Assembly: GCA_033675265.1 (NCBI GenBank)
Contig: JAUJYZ010001540.1
Span: 781,501 to 845,500, forward strand
Source of the DNA: Actinostola sp. cb2023
Lineage: Eukaryota; Cnidaria; Anthozoa; Actiniaria; Actinostolidae
Length of the DNA: 64,000 bases
Reading direction: 5' to 3'
The translations under genes were made by a program, and so were the position numbers. Shown here in pieces: positions 22,201 through 32,433 of this stretch; position 1 is the first letter of the stretch; each line of letters begins with the position of its first letter. The notes beneath the pieces are model-generated. The model saw only the letters and a program-made list of their open reading frames with translations. It was not told where the DNA came from and ran no database searches.

Positions 22201-25200
22201 CAACTCCCTTAGGCTTATTCACTAAACATCACATTTCTGATTTTAAACCTTGGTATTTATGATCACCCTGACATCTCCAGTAAACAGATAGGGACTTGTA
22301 GATAAACTAGTAGAGACTAATATCTGTTTATAACAATCAAACAAGTAGTCCAGTCAATCTACGGATTTTTTGGGGTCCAGATCAAACTAATTGCAATAGA
22401 ATGTTTTTCACTGTTAAGATATCAAGAGAGGTGACCTAAGTAACATACTAAAAATCCCAAAAAATCCCTTCGGTGGAACATCCCGAAAACTGGAATTAAA
22501 AATGTTGATGTTTCACTACAGGGTTCCCGCATCATGAAAAAAAACAGCCAAGCTGTTGTTTGAGGTCTAACAAATTGCAACAGAAATAATTTTACTTCCA
22601 TATGACAGAGAGGAGTGACCTAAGTAACATATTGAAAATCCCACAAAATCCCATAGAAGAAACATCCCAAAATTTGAATTAAATATTTTCATGCCTCACC
22701 ACAGGGTTCCCACATCATAAAAATGTAATATCCCACAATATATATTCTTTCGAAATGATTTTCGAAGTTTTTCAGATTACAAGTGTACTTAACTAGTTTG
22801 ACAACTTTGATATTGGTCTTTTTGAGTAAAAACAAATGGGAGTTTAGGGGGAGGGGTAGGGAATTAGCTGGTAAACTCTTATAAATAACCACAAATTGGC
22901 TTTTGAAATCATGTTTCTGGTCGTTTTATTCGAAATTTGAAATACTACTCATTTGGGGTAGTTCAGTGTTAGCATATATCAAAATCAGAATACCGAATCA
23001 TGCATTTCAACATGGCTTCTGCCCTCAGCTTGCATATTCATGGATTATTATTAAAATATCGCGCAATATATTGAATGTCATCTTCAGCGATCAAGTCGGG
23101 CGCCAACGAGTTCAGATAACTTTGCCCCTGCCATATTCCACATGCAGGAGAACAATCTAGTAAATGTACATCTCAGGGTTCTGCATGCGCACAATTACAA
23201 TCGCATTTGACCTCAGATCATCTCCGAGGCCTGGACTTGGGTGCTGGTGGCGGGTCAGTTCTAATCGGAAGAAGCTTAATTTTCATTAGACAGTTACCAT
23301 CCCATCCTGGACACTCGCACTGATGTTAGTTCTTGATTACCCTTCCACTACTGAACCTGATAGTACACCTTCTTGTTGTGGTACGCTGCCACTGATGATG
23401 TATGCAGGGAAGGATTTTTTTTGCTGTAAAAAGGATGACGGGCCTGCAGTAAACTAACATTCTCAGTATCAGGCTTTTCGGGGGGAGAGAAGGTGGAAAA
23501 GGGAATGAAGAGGCGCGGGAAGGAGAGGTAAGGCCTGATACGCAGGTTACATTCTGACAGAAGTGTGTGTACCTCAAGGAATCTAATCTATCTTCAGATC
23601 AGTTCCACCATGAAGAGAGACAAGTGCATTTTCTATCGCATTTATGGCATTCTTTTGTGTGGACTCATAAAAGCGGCAGCTTGTCAGAGAAAAAAAAACA
23701 CACTGAAACTTCTTCAGAGCGCAGCTGCTTTGCGTATTCCATGCACACATGATGTTGTCACACTGAGCACTGCATGCAAGATGTTTGTGCATACAGTTTC
23801 TGTTCCCAAGGCGCACTTTGCTTGCTTGATGTCAGCACACGCCATATATAAGAGACAATTAAATACATTAGAGGCAAAGGCTCAAGCACATTTCTTTTTT
23901 TCTGCGAATTGGACGATAACGTCAAAGTTAACTGATCCTTGTGATTGTGTATGTGCAAGATAGACACTACATATACATAAACTTTATTAATGTGTCAAAC
24001 ACGTTAGCAGAGTTTTAACGGTCGGCTACAGAGATTCCTGGATAGTAGGCTGGATTAATTGGCTAGTCTAGTGTCTCAGTCTATAGGGTCTGTAGTGATC
24101 ACCTCTGATCATTCACCGGTGCCTCCATCTTAATTGTTACTGTTCATCTAATCTCCTCCCGATTCGTTCCCATGCCGACCCAATATACTGTAAATGGATT
24201 GAAATTTTCACGTGCAGGAGTCATAGCTAAAGTTTTGCTTTGCCGTAAACATTGCCAAAGAAACAGTTTCAGTTTCAGGCAATTTTTAAGGTTTAAAGCA
24301 AGTTAGTTCACACAACAGTGTTTATAACATCTTTAACGGCTCCTAAACCGTGTAATAACGCGGGATGTATTTGGACTCGAAAATACTGTTATTTGGACGC
24401 GAAGAGCGTGCGTCATATAATAAAAGCCTTTGGAGATGACAAATGAACAACTTTAATAACGAATTGATTTGATATGAAAATAATTGAAATATAAAATCTC
24501 AAACAATTTTAGTACGCATTTCATGTACCACTTTGCTGTCTACGCCCGTGGCAGTAGTTTTGGACTGGAAACTGTCTAATGAAAAGCTTCTTCCGATTAG
24601 AACTGACCTGCCGCCAGCACCCATGTCCTGGCCTCGAGCTCCTTACTCTGAAGCCAGTGATCCGAGGTTATCAATTTCAAGAGCCAATTTGTGGTTATTT
24701 ATAAGAGTTTACCAGTTAATTCCCTTCCCCTCCCCCCTAAAATTCCTGTTTGTTTTTACTCAAAAAGACCAATATCAAAGCTGTCAAACTAGTTTTATCA
24801 TTCTCAGATACTTGTAATTTGAAAAACTTCCAAGATCATTTCGAAATAATATATTTTGTGGGATATTATATTTTTATGATGTGGGAACCCTGTGGTGAGG
24901 CATGAAAATATTTAATTCCAATTTTGGGATGTTTTCTTCTATGGGATTTTGAATATGTTACTTAGATCACTCCTCTCTGTTGAATAGAGCTAAAATTATT
25001 TGTGTTGCAATTTGTTAGACCTCAAACAACAGCTTGGCTGTTTTTTTTTTCATGATGCGGGAACCCTGTGGTGAAACATCAATATCTTTAATTCCAGTTT
25101 TCGGGATGTTCCACCGAAGGGATTTTTTGGGATTTTTAGTATGTTACTTAGGTCACCTCTCTTGATATCTTAACAGTGAAAAACATTCTATTGCAATTAG

Positions 25201-28200
25201 TTTGATCTCAAACCACAGATTGACTGGACTAAAGTGTGTAGAATGAAACTTTAACACAGTGTTTAAAAAAAACACTGATGGTTTGGACTAGGCCTTTCTT
25301 CAGAGTAAAAGATGTAAACAGATGTCAGTGCTAGGTTGCAAGATGAAACAGGTTGCACAAGTTGTGGAAACAAAACTTTGCTGTCTCTAAATTCATTATA
25401 CATATACAGCGTTTTGCAAAAATTCTGTAAAATCCTAATATATCGATATATCAATATATAGTAATTTGCATAATCCTAATTCTTTGATATTAGCTATTAT
25501 TAAACCTGAATCTAAACCCAATTAACCTTTGTAGTATGTATGTGAAAAAATAATTGAAAAATTTGAACTTTAGAGGGCTTATTCAGCCATTTTATGATGA
25601 AAATTACCCACAATGCACCCGATATATTGATATATCGATCTATATTGCTTTTACATAATTTTTGCAAAGGGCTGTACACCTATTTCAAAAAACGTTGGCA
25701 TCTGAAATCTGAATCTGAATCTGAAATCTTATTATTATTGTGGGCATGAGTTGTGATCTATCTTGTAATTACTGGAATATGTCTATACACGACCTTTAGG
25801 CGAAGATAGTGTGGCTATGAGTGTTTTTAGGGCACAGATTTCAGATTTCAGATTTAATTCAGATTTCAGATGCCAACGTTTTTTGAAATAGGTGTATACA
25901 GTCATTCTCAAAAAGGTTGTCCAGATGAAAAGACTACAATACTACAATAAAGTCATGTGATTTATTATGTATTCAATTGCATGGAATTTCAATTTGAGAT
26001 GCAAAAGTACACGGCTTGTGAGAACTGAATGTAATGGTTTTGGTATCAACTCGCAGTACGTTCCGCGCACAGAAATTGAATACATAATGATTGAATAACG
26101 TGACTTTATTGTGGTATTGTAGTCTTTTCATCTAGACAACCTTCTTGAGAATGACTGTATGTGAGAAGTGCTGTAAGCTATAGTACCACTAGACTATCAT
26201 TGCCTGATTAGCTTGCTATTAGGCAATTATCATTCATCAAAGATACTTTCCATTGTCTTTGCAAAATCTGTCTAATCTATTTTCTTTGCAAGCTGTTAAT
26301 GGTTATTATTATATACCATGTGTCAAAGTTAATTTTTCTCAGGCTCTCATTGGACGAGACGGAATCACATGAGAGTTATCAAATTTGACTGTTTCCCGGC
26401 AACAGCTCTGAGCGGGCTATATGTTTTGTACTGGTAATAAAACCGAAAGTTATTTGACATGTACTCAAAATTTGAAAAATGTAAACTTTTATTTTGCCCT
26501 CTCTTGTTTTCCGTTCTTTGACACTTGGTATATAATAAAACACTTATTGACTGGGACCTCGGGAAAGCAATATTTTGTTGTCCCAAGATCGCCGATGTTT
26601 CTCTCGGCTACACCTCGAGAAACGTCAGCAGTCTTGAGACCACAAAACATACTGTTTCCTTCAGTAAATAAATGTTAATTGTTGTATACTTGTAGATTGC
26701 TGGAATATTGGAGGATGCAGCTGCTGGTAATCTTGGCAAAAGAGCAGACATGATATTGTCAAGGTATTGAAATGATGCTACACCATGAGACAATAACATA
26801 AGTAACTTCATTTCTAAATTTATATGCAGTTATTGTCCACAAGGTTGCCAGTGGAATATATCTTTTAATACTGAAAGAATGTTCACATGATAAACACAAA
26901 AATAATTTTTATAATTATTATTATTTGTGAATATGCCAAATTCCTGAAGCATTTTCATTCTCAAATACACCATTTAAGGAATGGTCAATGCTTAGCGTAC
27001 ATCCATCGAGTTATGGAGCATGCGGGAATTTGGGAGAGCACGAGAGAAGAGTAAGAGTTGTTCGAGGCATAGCCGAGAGCAACTCTAGCTTCACGAGTGC
27101 TCCCCCAAATTCCCAAGTGTTCCATAACTCGATGGGCGCACAGCTAAAGCGTTGATCATTTCTTTTATAACATAGTCACTGCAAATTCAAATAAAACGAT
27201 TAGATTTTCCGATTGAATGCAGAGCGCGAGTTATGGCGATGACTTGAGCGTGTGTCCGTAGCCGTAGCGTGTGTCCATGGGCTTACGGACACACACTAAC
27301 CAACCAATCGGAGTGCGTGTTATATCATACCTATGTTATAAATATTTTTATCAATAATTCAACTGTGAATTTGACAATAATACTAACATTGATTGATAAT
27401 AATAATAATGATAATAACAATAGTATGCTGCGCTGACAATCTGTATGATAAATCTGTATCTTGTTTATTTTTTAGCAGTGAAGAGGATAAAGTGACAGAT
27501 GATAGGTACTGTAAATAATAAGTTCTTATATAGCGCATTTCACATTGTCTCAATGCACTTTACAACCGATGGAGGACTTTTTCGGGCTGCATATGAAGGT
27601 GCCTACGGCAGCCAAGCAACTTACAATCATGAGGAGTTAGTATGTTAGAGAATATGTTGTAGAATTTCATTTTGTTCTCATTTCCTTGTTTTCATTTTCT
27701 CAGTCCTTCTCTTGAGAGATATGGCGAGCTTGAAGTTCTCCTATGTGGAATACAGTTAGGATACTTGGTGCCAAAATTCCAGGTACCTACCTGTACATTT
27801 AGAGTTTCAAAAATATCTTGTTCTCTTGGAATTCTTCCAAACCATCCTTGTATTCTTGACTACTTTTATATGTGATTTACAGGAACACAAAATAACGTTT
27901 GAAGGTTTTGCTAAAATGATTGACAAAGATTTTGATCAGGTGATGTATAATACAACATTCAGCAATCAGTGCACATTTTAAGTTAATAATTAAGGATTTA
28001 AACACCATTAGCCATTACCAAAATGAGCAGGGGACTGGGGCCAAGTCCGTAAAACTAATTCAATAAGAAACTAGCAAAAGTGGGCATCATTTTCTGAGAG
28101 AGCAGATCAAACTTAGCTAGTCTGGAAAGTTCGGTGAACTTCGGCTTAATATTGACGATGCTAGAGGGCATCAAAGATGTCTATTTTCCCATACAAACTC

Positions 28201-30547
28201 TGTAAATTTTTGACATTGTCCAGTTCACTGTAAAAATTTGGCTGGACAACACAATTTCAAAAGTTTATGATTCCGATAGAATTTGCTCAAATCACATCAC
28301 ACTTTGCACAGATACTAATTTCAACATGCTGTTTCATGTCATAAACTTTATTTTTCGTAATTGCATTAATTCTAATAAACTCGTTCCCAGTCCCCTGCTC
28401 ATATAGGTAATGGCTAATTGGTTGTCTTAGTCCTTCCTTTTTAACTTGTGGAATATGTAATCACAAATTATAGGGATTATATTGGGAAAATGTTGGGATC
28501 ACTTACTCACTCACTCACTCACTCGGCTGTAAACTTTCATTATGTTGCTGCTGAAGTACATTGCAGGCTCACAACTATGGGGGAGGGGTGATAATCCATG
28601 AGTTGGCCAATGTGTGTCTTTGATTATACAGTACTGGGCAAATTAGCCAGCTGTAAAATGGCTTTGCCTGACTTGCTTTTAACTTGTCAACTGACTTTTG
28701 TTTATGAAAAACCTAACAGTGTGCCTAGATACACAAGCCTTGCCCTGCTGCTAAAAACAATAAAAATCTAATACTCTACACGCCGGGTCAGAAAAGGCCT
28801 AAAATGTCTTTTGTCGGAATTACTTCTACAGTTTTCATCCAATGAACCTTTAGGCAATATGACAGTACATGTGAAGCTAACAAATCATGTTTTTTGGCGG
28901 GAAAATGACGTCATGAACATGCCAAAAAATTCTTAATTCACAAATTCACTATTCTGAATATTACATTCGAAAGAACATGTTAAGCTAAAGTTGTAACTAA
29001 AACAGTTCTCAGATATCGCTATTCAATGCAAAGATATTAATTTTTGAAAATTGAAAATCCGCCATTTTGTGAGACATAGACGTAGCTATGTTGATGAGTG
29101 TGTGTATAGTATCATTTATAACATTGTTTGGGCTTCCAGATAGGGATAACCCAGGTTGGTGTCCGTCAGAAAATCCTTGATGCCATACGTGATATCCATG
29201 TTAAGGAATGGGATATGTCTTCATTGCAAAGACAAAAGAACCTTCTCAGGTAACAAATACACAAACTAAGCATCATCATAATGGTCATGATGTTATTAGA
29301 GATGATGATAATTTGCAATAAGGATGAATTTTTAATCCTTGAGCCTCTGGCTCAGATGTAAGGGCAACCTCACGTTACGACTTGTTATCTTGTTTGTTTA
29401 GTGCACCTGAAGTAACCACAGTCATAGCCAACGTCAGCAAACACTTGTCAATCATTGAAAGCAGTGTTGTTTATGCCCACAAACAGTTAGAAGGAGTTAC
29501 AAATCCTACAGAATTTGTACAGGTTGGTAACTAACACTTCAACTACTTCACTCGTCTCCTTATCAATGACAAACATACATATATTTACAGAACATTTTCA
29601 CATAAAAATGGAGATGGCAGGTTCTGTACAACTGTTTATAGCAATGATAATGATACTACTACTAATAATAATAATGATAATACTAACGGTTTAATGATGA
29701 CTTTTCTACATAGTAGCTATACATTCATCATATATACATGTAAGATACATTAAAATATACTGGTGACACTGATTCCTTGTGTGATATCTTTACATTCCAG
29801 GATGTAGCCGAAGCTGAAGGGCTGATATTCTTTGCTAAAGAAGCATTGAAAAACTCTGAGAGTTTACGTGATGAAGTTGTTTCTCTGCAAAGACGATGTA
29901 ACGAGGTATATCCTTTTGCTGTGCTTCAATTCTTTTGTGGTCTTTGTCTTCTATCCCTTCCTTCCTGCTCCACCCTTACCAGGATCTGTCCTTGTAACCC
30001 CACCTCTTACCTGGATTGGTCCTCCTAGCCCCACCCCTTACCTGGATCTGTCCTCCTAGCCATGAGGGCCATGAGTTCATCAGTGAAAACTGTTAAATGT
30101 ACCCTTGTGAAATAAAGTTTATTATTATTATTATTATTATTATAGCCCCACCCCTTACCCGAATCTGTCCTCCTAACCCCACCCCCTTACCTGGATGTGT
30201 CCTCCTAACCCCACCCCTTACCTGGATCTGTCCTCCTAGCCCCACCCCTTACCTGGATCTGTCCTCCTAGCCCCACCCCTTACCTGGATCTGTCCTCATA
30301 ACCCCACCCCTAACAAGACCCACCAATGTTTGCTGCTTGTTTACCAAGCCAAATGGCTGACATGTTTGATTGGTTTTCACAGCTGTCATCACAAACGAAG
30401 CTCCTGTCCGCAGATCTTATTTCACACCAAGCAAACCCAACAAACTCAACATCAAGACGAGGCTTATTGATTATTGGGTTTGCTGCGGTTGCCTTGGGGA
30501 TAATGTACATCAAGAAAGCTGGTATACAACTTACGTCATCTAGCTAA
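19300..30547 (+). CDS. ASZ1: ASZ1 (GASZ): ankyrin-repeat, SAM and membrane-anchor protein of the piRNA pathway
   Basis: A germline protein of the mitochondrial outer surface, needed in other animals for piRNA biogenesis and transposon silencing. Fourteen exons: 19300-19568, 19735-19874, 20393-20515, 21008-21125, 21224-21335, 21399-21533, 26696-26763, 27479-27505, 27704-27782, 27883-27939, 29140-29249, 29402-29522, 29801-29905, 30383-30547. All phases join to 542 residues (human 475). Order: an acidic N-terminus, an RG motif (GRGRGRGG) at residues 63-70, ankyrin repeats from about 115 to 300 (GWTTLMHAA, SPLIYAA, GWTALSWAA), a SAM-type domain from about 333, a helical region, and a C-terminal hydrophobic segment at about 515-531 followed by KK. 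Exon 8 is only 27 nt. Intron 6 (5.2 kb) carries several transposons. A polyadenylation signal follows at 30867. Confidence 0.92.
20161..20183 (+). repeat. poly-C tract in ASZ1 intron 2
   Basis: A run of about 18 C at 20165-20182 follows degenerate GTGAATCGTGAAA repeats. The rest of intron 2 (19875-20392) and intron 3 (20516-21007) shows no gene. Confidence 0.7.
21740..22009 (+). pseudogene. Crypton-type tyrosine recombinase N-terminal fragment
   Basis: An 89-residue frame starting MASDRF, with ENTKKKTLYNVKILKNFL, IENIPPSEL and RKKGGEEYE. I recognise this pattern from the N-terminal core-binding region of Crypton-derived, ZMYM2/QRICH1-like proteins common in invertebrates. The catalytic Arg-His-Arg-Tyr domain is absent, and the frame ends inside a hairpin (WLEDMKFIF then stop). 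It sits in ASZ1 intron 6 on the sense strand. A truncated transposon relic is most likely; a captured exon of an unrelated gene is possible. Confidence 0.5.
21984..22061. repeat. terminal hairpin shared with 54685-54780
   Basis: GAAGATATGAAGTTTATCTTC and its complement are separated by a short AT-rich loop; the left stem doubles as the coding end of the recombinase fragment. A perfect palindrome (ATATCCTCACTAGTGAGGAT...) lies upstream at 21657-21679. From 22062 to 22345 no gene is seen. Confidence 0.65.
22346..25231. mobile_element. 2.9-kb element with long inverted repeats in ASZ1 intron 6
   Basis: The arms run inward from TAGTCCAGTCAATCT at 22346 and its complement ending at 25231 and can be followed for 700-900 bp each (for example the GGGTTCCCGCATCATGA, ATTAGCTGGTAAACTC and GTGCTGGTGGCGGGTC segments recur inverted on the right). 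AAG flanks both ends (22343-22345, 25232-25234). The core of about 1.2 kb (23340-24520) has only short frames and no recognised transposase. The superfamily is unclear; a 3-bp duplication fits several. Confidence 0.75.
25407..25674. mobile_element. TA-flanked MITE 1 of 3, mariner-like
   Basis: Inverted ends CAGCGTTTTGCAAAAATTCT and its decayed complement (ATTTTTGCAAAGGGCTG); TA at 25405-25406 and 25675-25676. The interior shares ATGCACCCGATATATTGATA with the element at 8970-9249, so both belong to one family. Confidence 0.75.
25677..25894. mobile_element. TA-flanked MITE 2 of 3
   Basis: Inverted ends CACCTATTTCAAAAAACGTT, followed by reiterated ATCTGAA repeats and the mirror image. The left TA is the right TA of the preceding element (25675-25676); the right TA is 25895-25896. 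A short remnant with similar ends lies near 8227-8283. Confidence 0.75.
25899..26157. mobile_element. TA-flanked MITE 3 of 3
   Basis: Inverted ends CAGTCATTCTCAAAAAGGTT and complement; TA at 25897-25898 and 26158-26159. The arms are about 90 bp with few mismatches. From 26160 to 26695 no further feature is recognised before ASZ1 exon 7. Confidence 0.75.
26977..27172. mobile_element. fold-back MITE in ASZ1 intron 7
   Basis: Arms GGTCAATGCTTAGCG / CGCTAAAG...TGATCATT and ATCGAGTTATGGA / TCCATAACTCGAT surround a central GTTGTTCGAGGC-AGAGCAAC hairpin. Non-coding. Confidence 0.6.
27513..27630 (+). mobile_element. retroelement 3'-end fragment
   Basis: Starts with AATAATAAGTTCTTATATAGCGCATT and has the paired TTTCACATTGTCTCAATGC and ACTTTACAACC blocks that I associate with dispersed retroelement tails in many invertebrates. 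It sits directly after the 27-nt exon 8 of ASZ1. Family assignment is from memory. In intron 10 (27940-29139) I see no repeat family or gene beyond a CACT microsatellite near 28501. Confidence 0.35.
29975..30312 (+). repeat. 31-bp minisatellite in ASZ1 intron 13, split by an AT-rich insert
   Basis: About eight copies of CCCCACCCCTTACCTGGATC plus TGTCCTCCTAG. An insert near 30060-30145 ending in AAATAAAGTTTATTATTATT looks like a short retroposon tail placed inside the array. Confidence 0.8.
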
Positions 30548-30866
30548 TCAAAACATGATGGAAATTGAACCAGTCGATAATGTGCGGTGTGTCTACACAT
30601 TGAACAGAGTCATATCACAGAGATTTGTACTTGTTTGTGAAGAGTTCCCCCCCCTGATGTTCCCCCCCTGATGTTCCCCCCCTGATGTTCCCCCCTGATC
30701 TGGTGCTAAGTTTATCTAGTGATTTATTTTGCAATTTGAAAAATATTGAATCATCATTCTCTTCCAACTGTAACTTCACATGTGATACGAGAAGAGTCAA
30801 TGGCTTCGACCATCATGTTATGTTCAACAGGACAGTTTTATTTACAGTATATTTTTTGAAAATATT

Positions 30867-30872
30867 AATAAA
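30867..30872 (+). terminator. candidate ASZ1 polyadenylation signal
   Basis: AATAAA lies 320 bp after the ASZ1 stop codon and 72 bp before the stop codon of the convergent creatine kinase gene. A short GATGTTCCCCCCCT direct repeat lies between, at about 30646-30700. Confidence 0.5.
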
Positions 30873-30943
30873 GGAATAATATTGTTGTTAGTTCTTCGAG
30901 GGTAACTACTGTCTGGTGCATTACAAGATCACATGACAACCAA

Positions 30944-32337
30944 TCATTGTGAAGGAACAAGATCATCAATGGCACGACCTCGTTCCAGTCTCATCTCCAT
31001 CTGAATAAGCAAGTTGATTCCATCAATGACTTTTTGTACTAGTTGGACCTGTGTTGAAGGAAAAATAGATATTTGTTGTTGATATTGTTAGGACCATTAG
31101 TTATGAACAAGAGGCAGTGGTGTCTAATCCTGTTACCTCTGAAAAGCCCAGCCTGTCTGTGTTGGAGATGTCAAAAACCCCACCCTCTGCAGCTGTGTCA
31201 ACTCCACCTAATGAAGACCAAAGCCATTACTCATGCTGTCACAACACGTCGGGTCTTGATTTACTACTTTATTTGCAAAGTTTCATGCTTTTTCCATTCC
31301 CTCTCATTCTTTTTCCATTCCCTCTCATTCTTTTTCCATTCCCTCTCATTCTTTTTCCATTCCCTCTCATTCTTTTTCCATTCCCTTTCATTCTTTTTCC
31401 ATTCCCTTCATTCTTTTTCCATTCCCTCTCATTCTTTTTCCATTCCCTCTCATTCTTTTTCCATTCCCTCTCATTCTTTTTCCATTCCCTCTCATTCTTT
31501 TTCCATTCCCTCTCATTCTTTTTCCATTCCCTCTCATTCTTTTTCCATTCCCTCTCATTTTTTCTTCATTCCCTCTCATTCTTTTTTCATTCTATCATTC
31601 TTTTTCCATTCCCTCTCATTCTTTTTTCATTCCCTCTCATTTTTTCATTCCCTCTCATTCATTTGTTATTTCCTACCTGTCCCACGTTTTTGAAGACGAA
31701 GTCGGTCGAGAATTGTGGAGAAATTAGCATGCTAGAAAACCAATAGCAGTTTGTTAGATGTGCAATGCTGGCATTCTTAGACATGAGGACTGCCTATTTG
31801 CAAGTCTGTCAACACAATGTTACCTTTCCCAGTAGAGGAAGTTTGATGTGTACTCCTGCTCGTAGTCCCGTCCCAAGGTTACTGGGACATGTCAAGATGT
31901 ATCCAAGATGTTCGTTCCACATGTATTCTTTGCCTGTATTTTTCATCAATTCTTCGACCTTAAACGATTCAGAATATTTCTCGAAAATAATCTTGGTTTA
32001 TAATTTTAACTAATAAGATCAATAGAGTACCGAAGTGATGACGTCATAAAAATACAATTTTCGCTTTATCAACTTTCGATCCACAATTTCGAAATAACAT
32101 CACCAAAGAAGCCAAATTTGAGATCAATCGGTTAAATAGCGGCTGAGATATGGCCAGTTGAATATATACTAATTCCCCTCCACAAATCACTGTAATTTCG
32201 GCTTGGTTCGTTACGTTACGTAACTGACTTTTGAGTCGGAACCCCTAAAAGGTACACAGGAAATATTTTGAACCCTAAAAGGAGCGCCGATCATCCCTAC
32301 CACTTGGACAAAGGGAGTACCCCCCACTCCCCCCTCC

Positions 32338-32433
<96 letters not shown>

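Noticed and set aside
31073..31746. 206- and 209-codon plus-strand frames
   Set aside because: Both run through the 21-bp minisatellite, and their flanks are antisense to creatine kinase exons 5 and 6.
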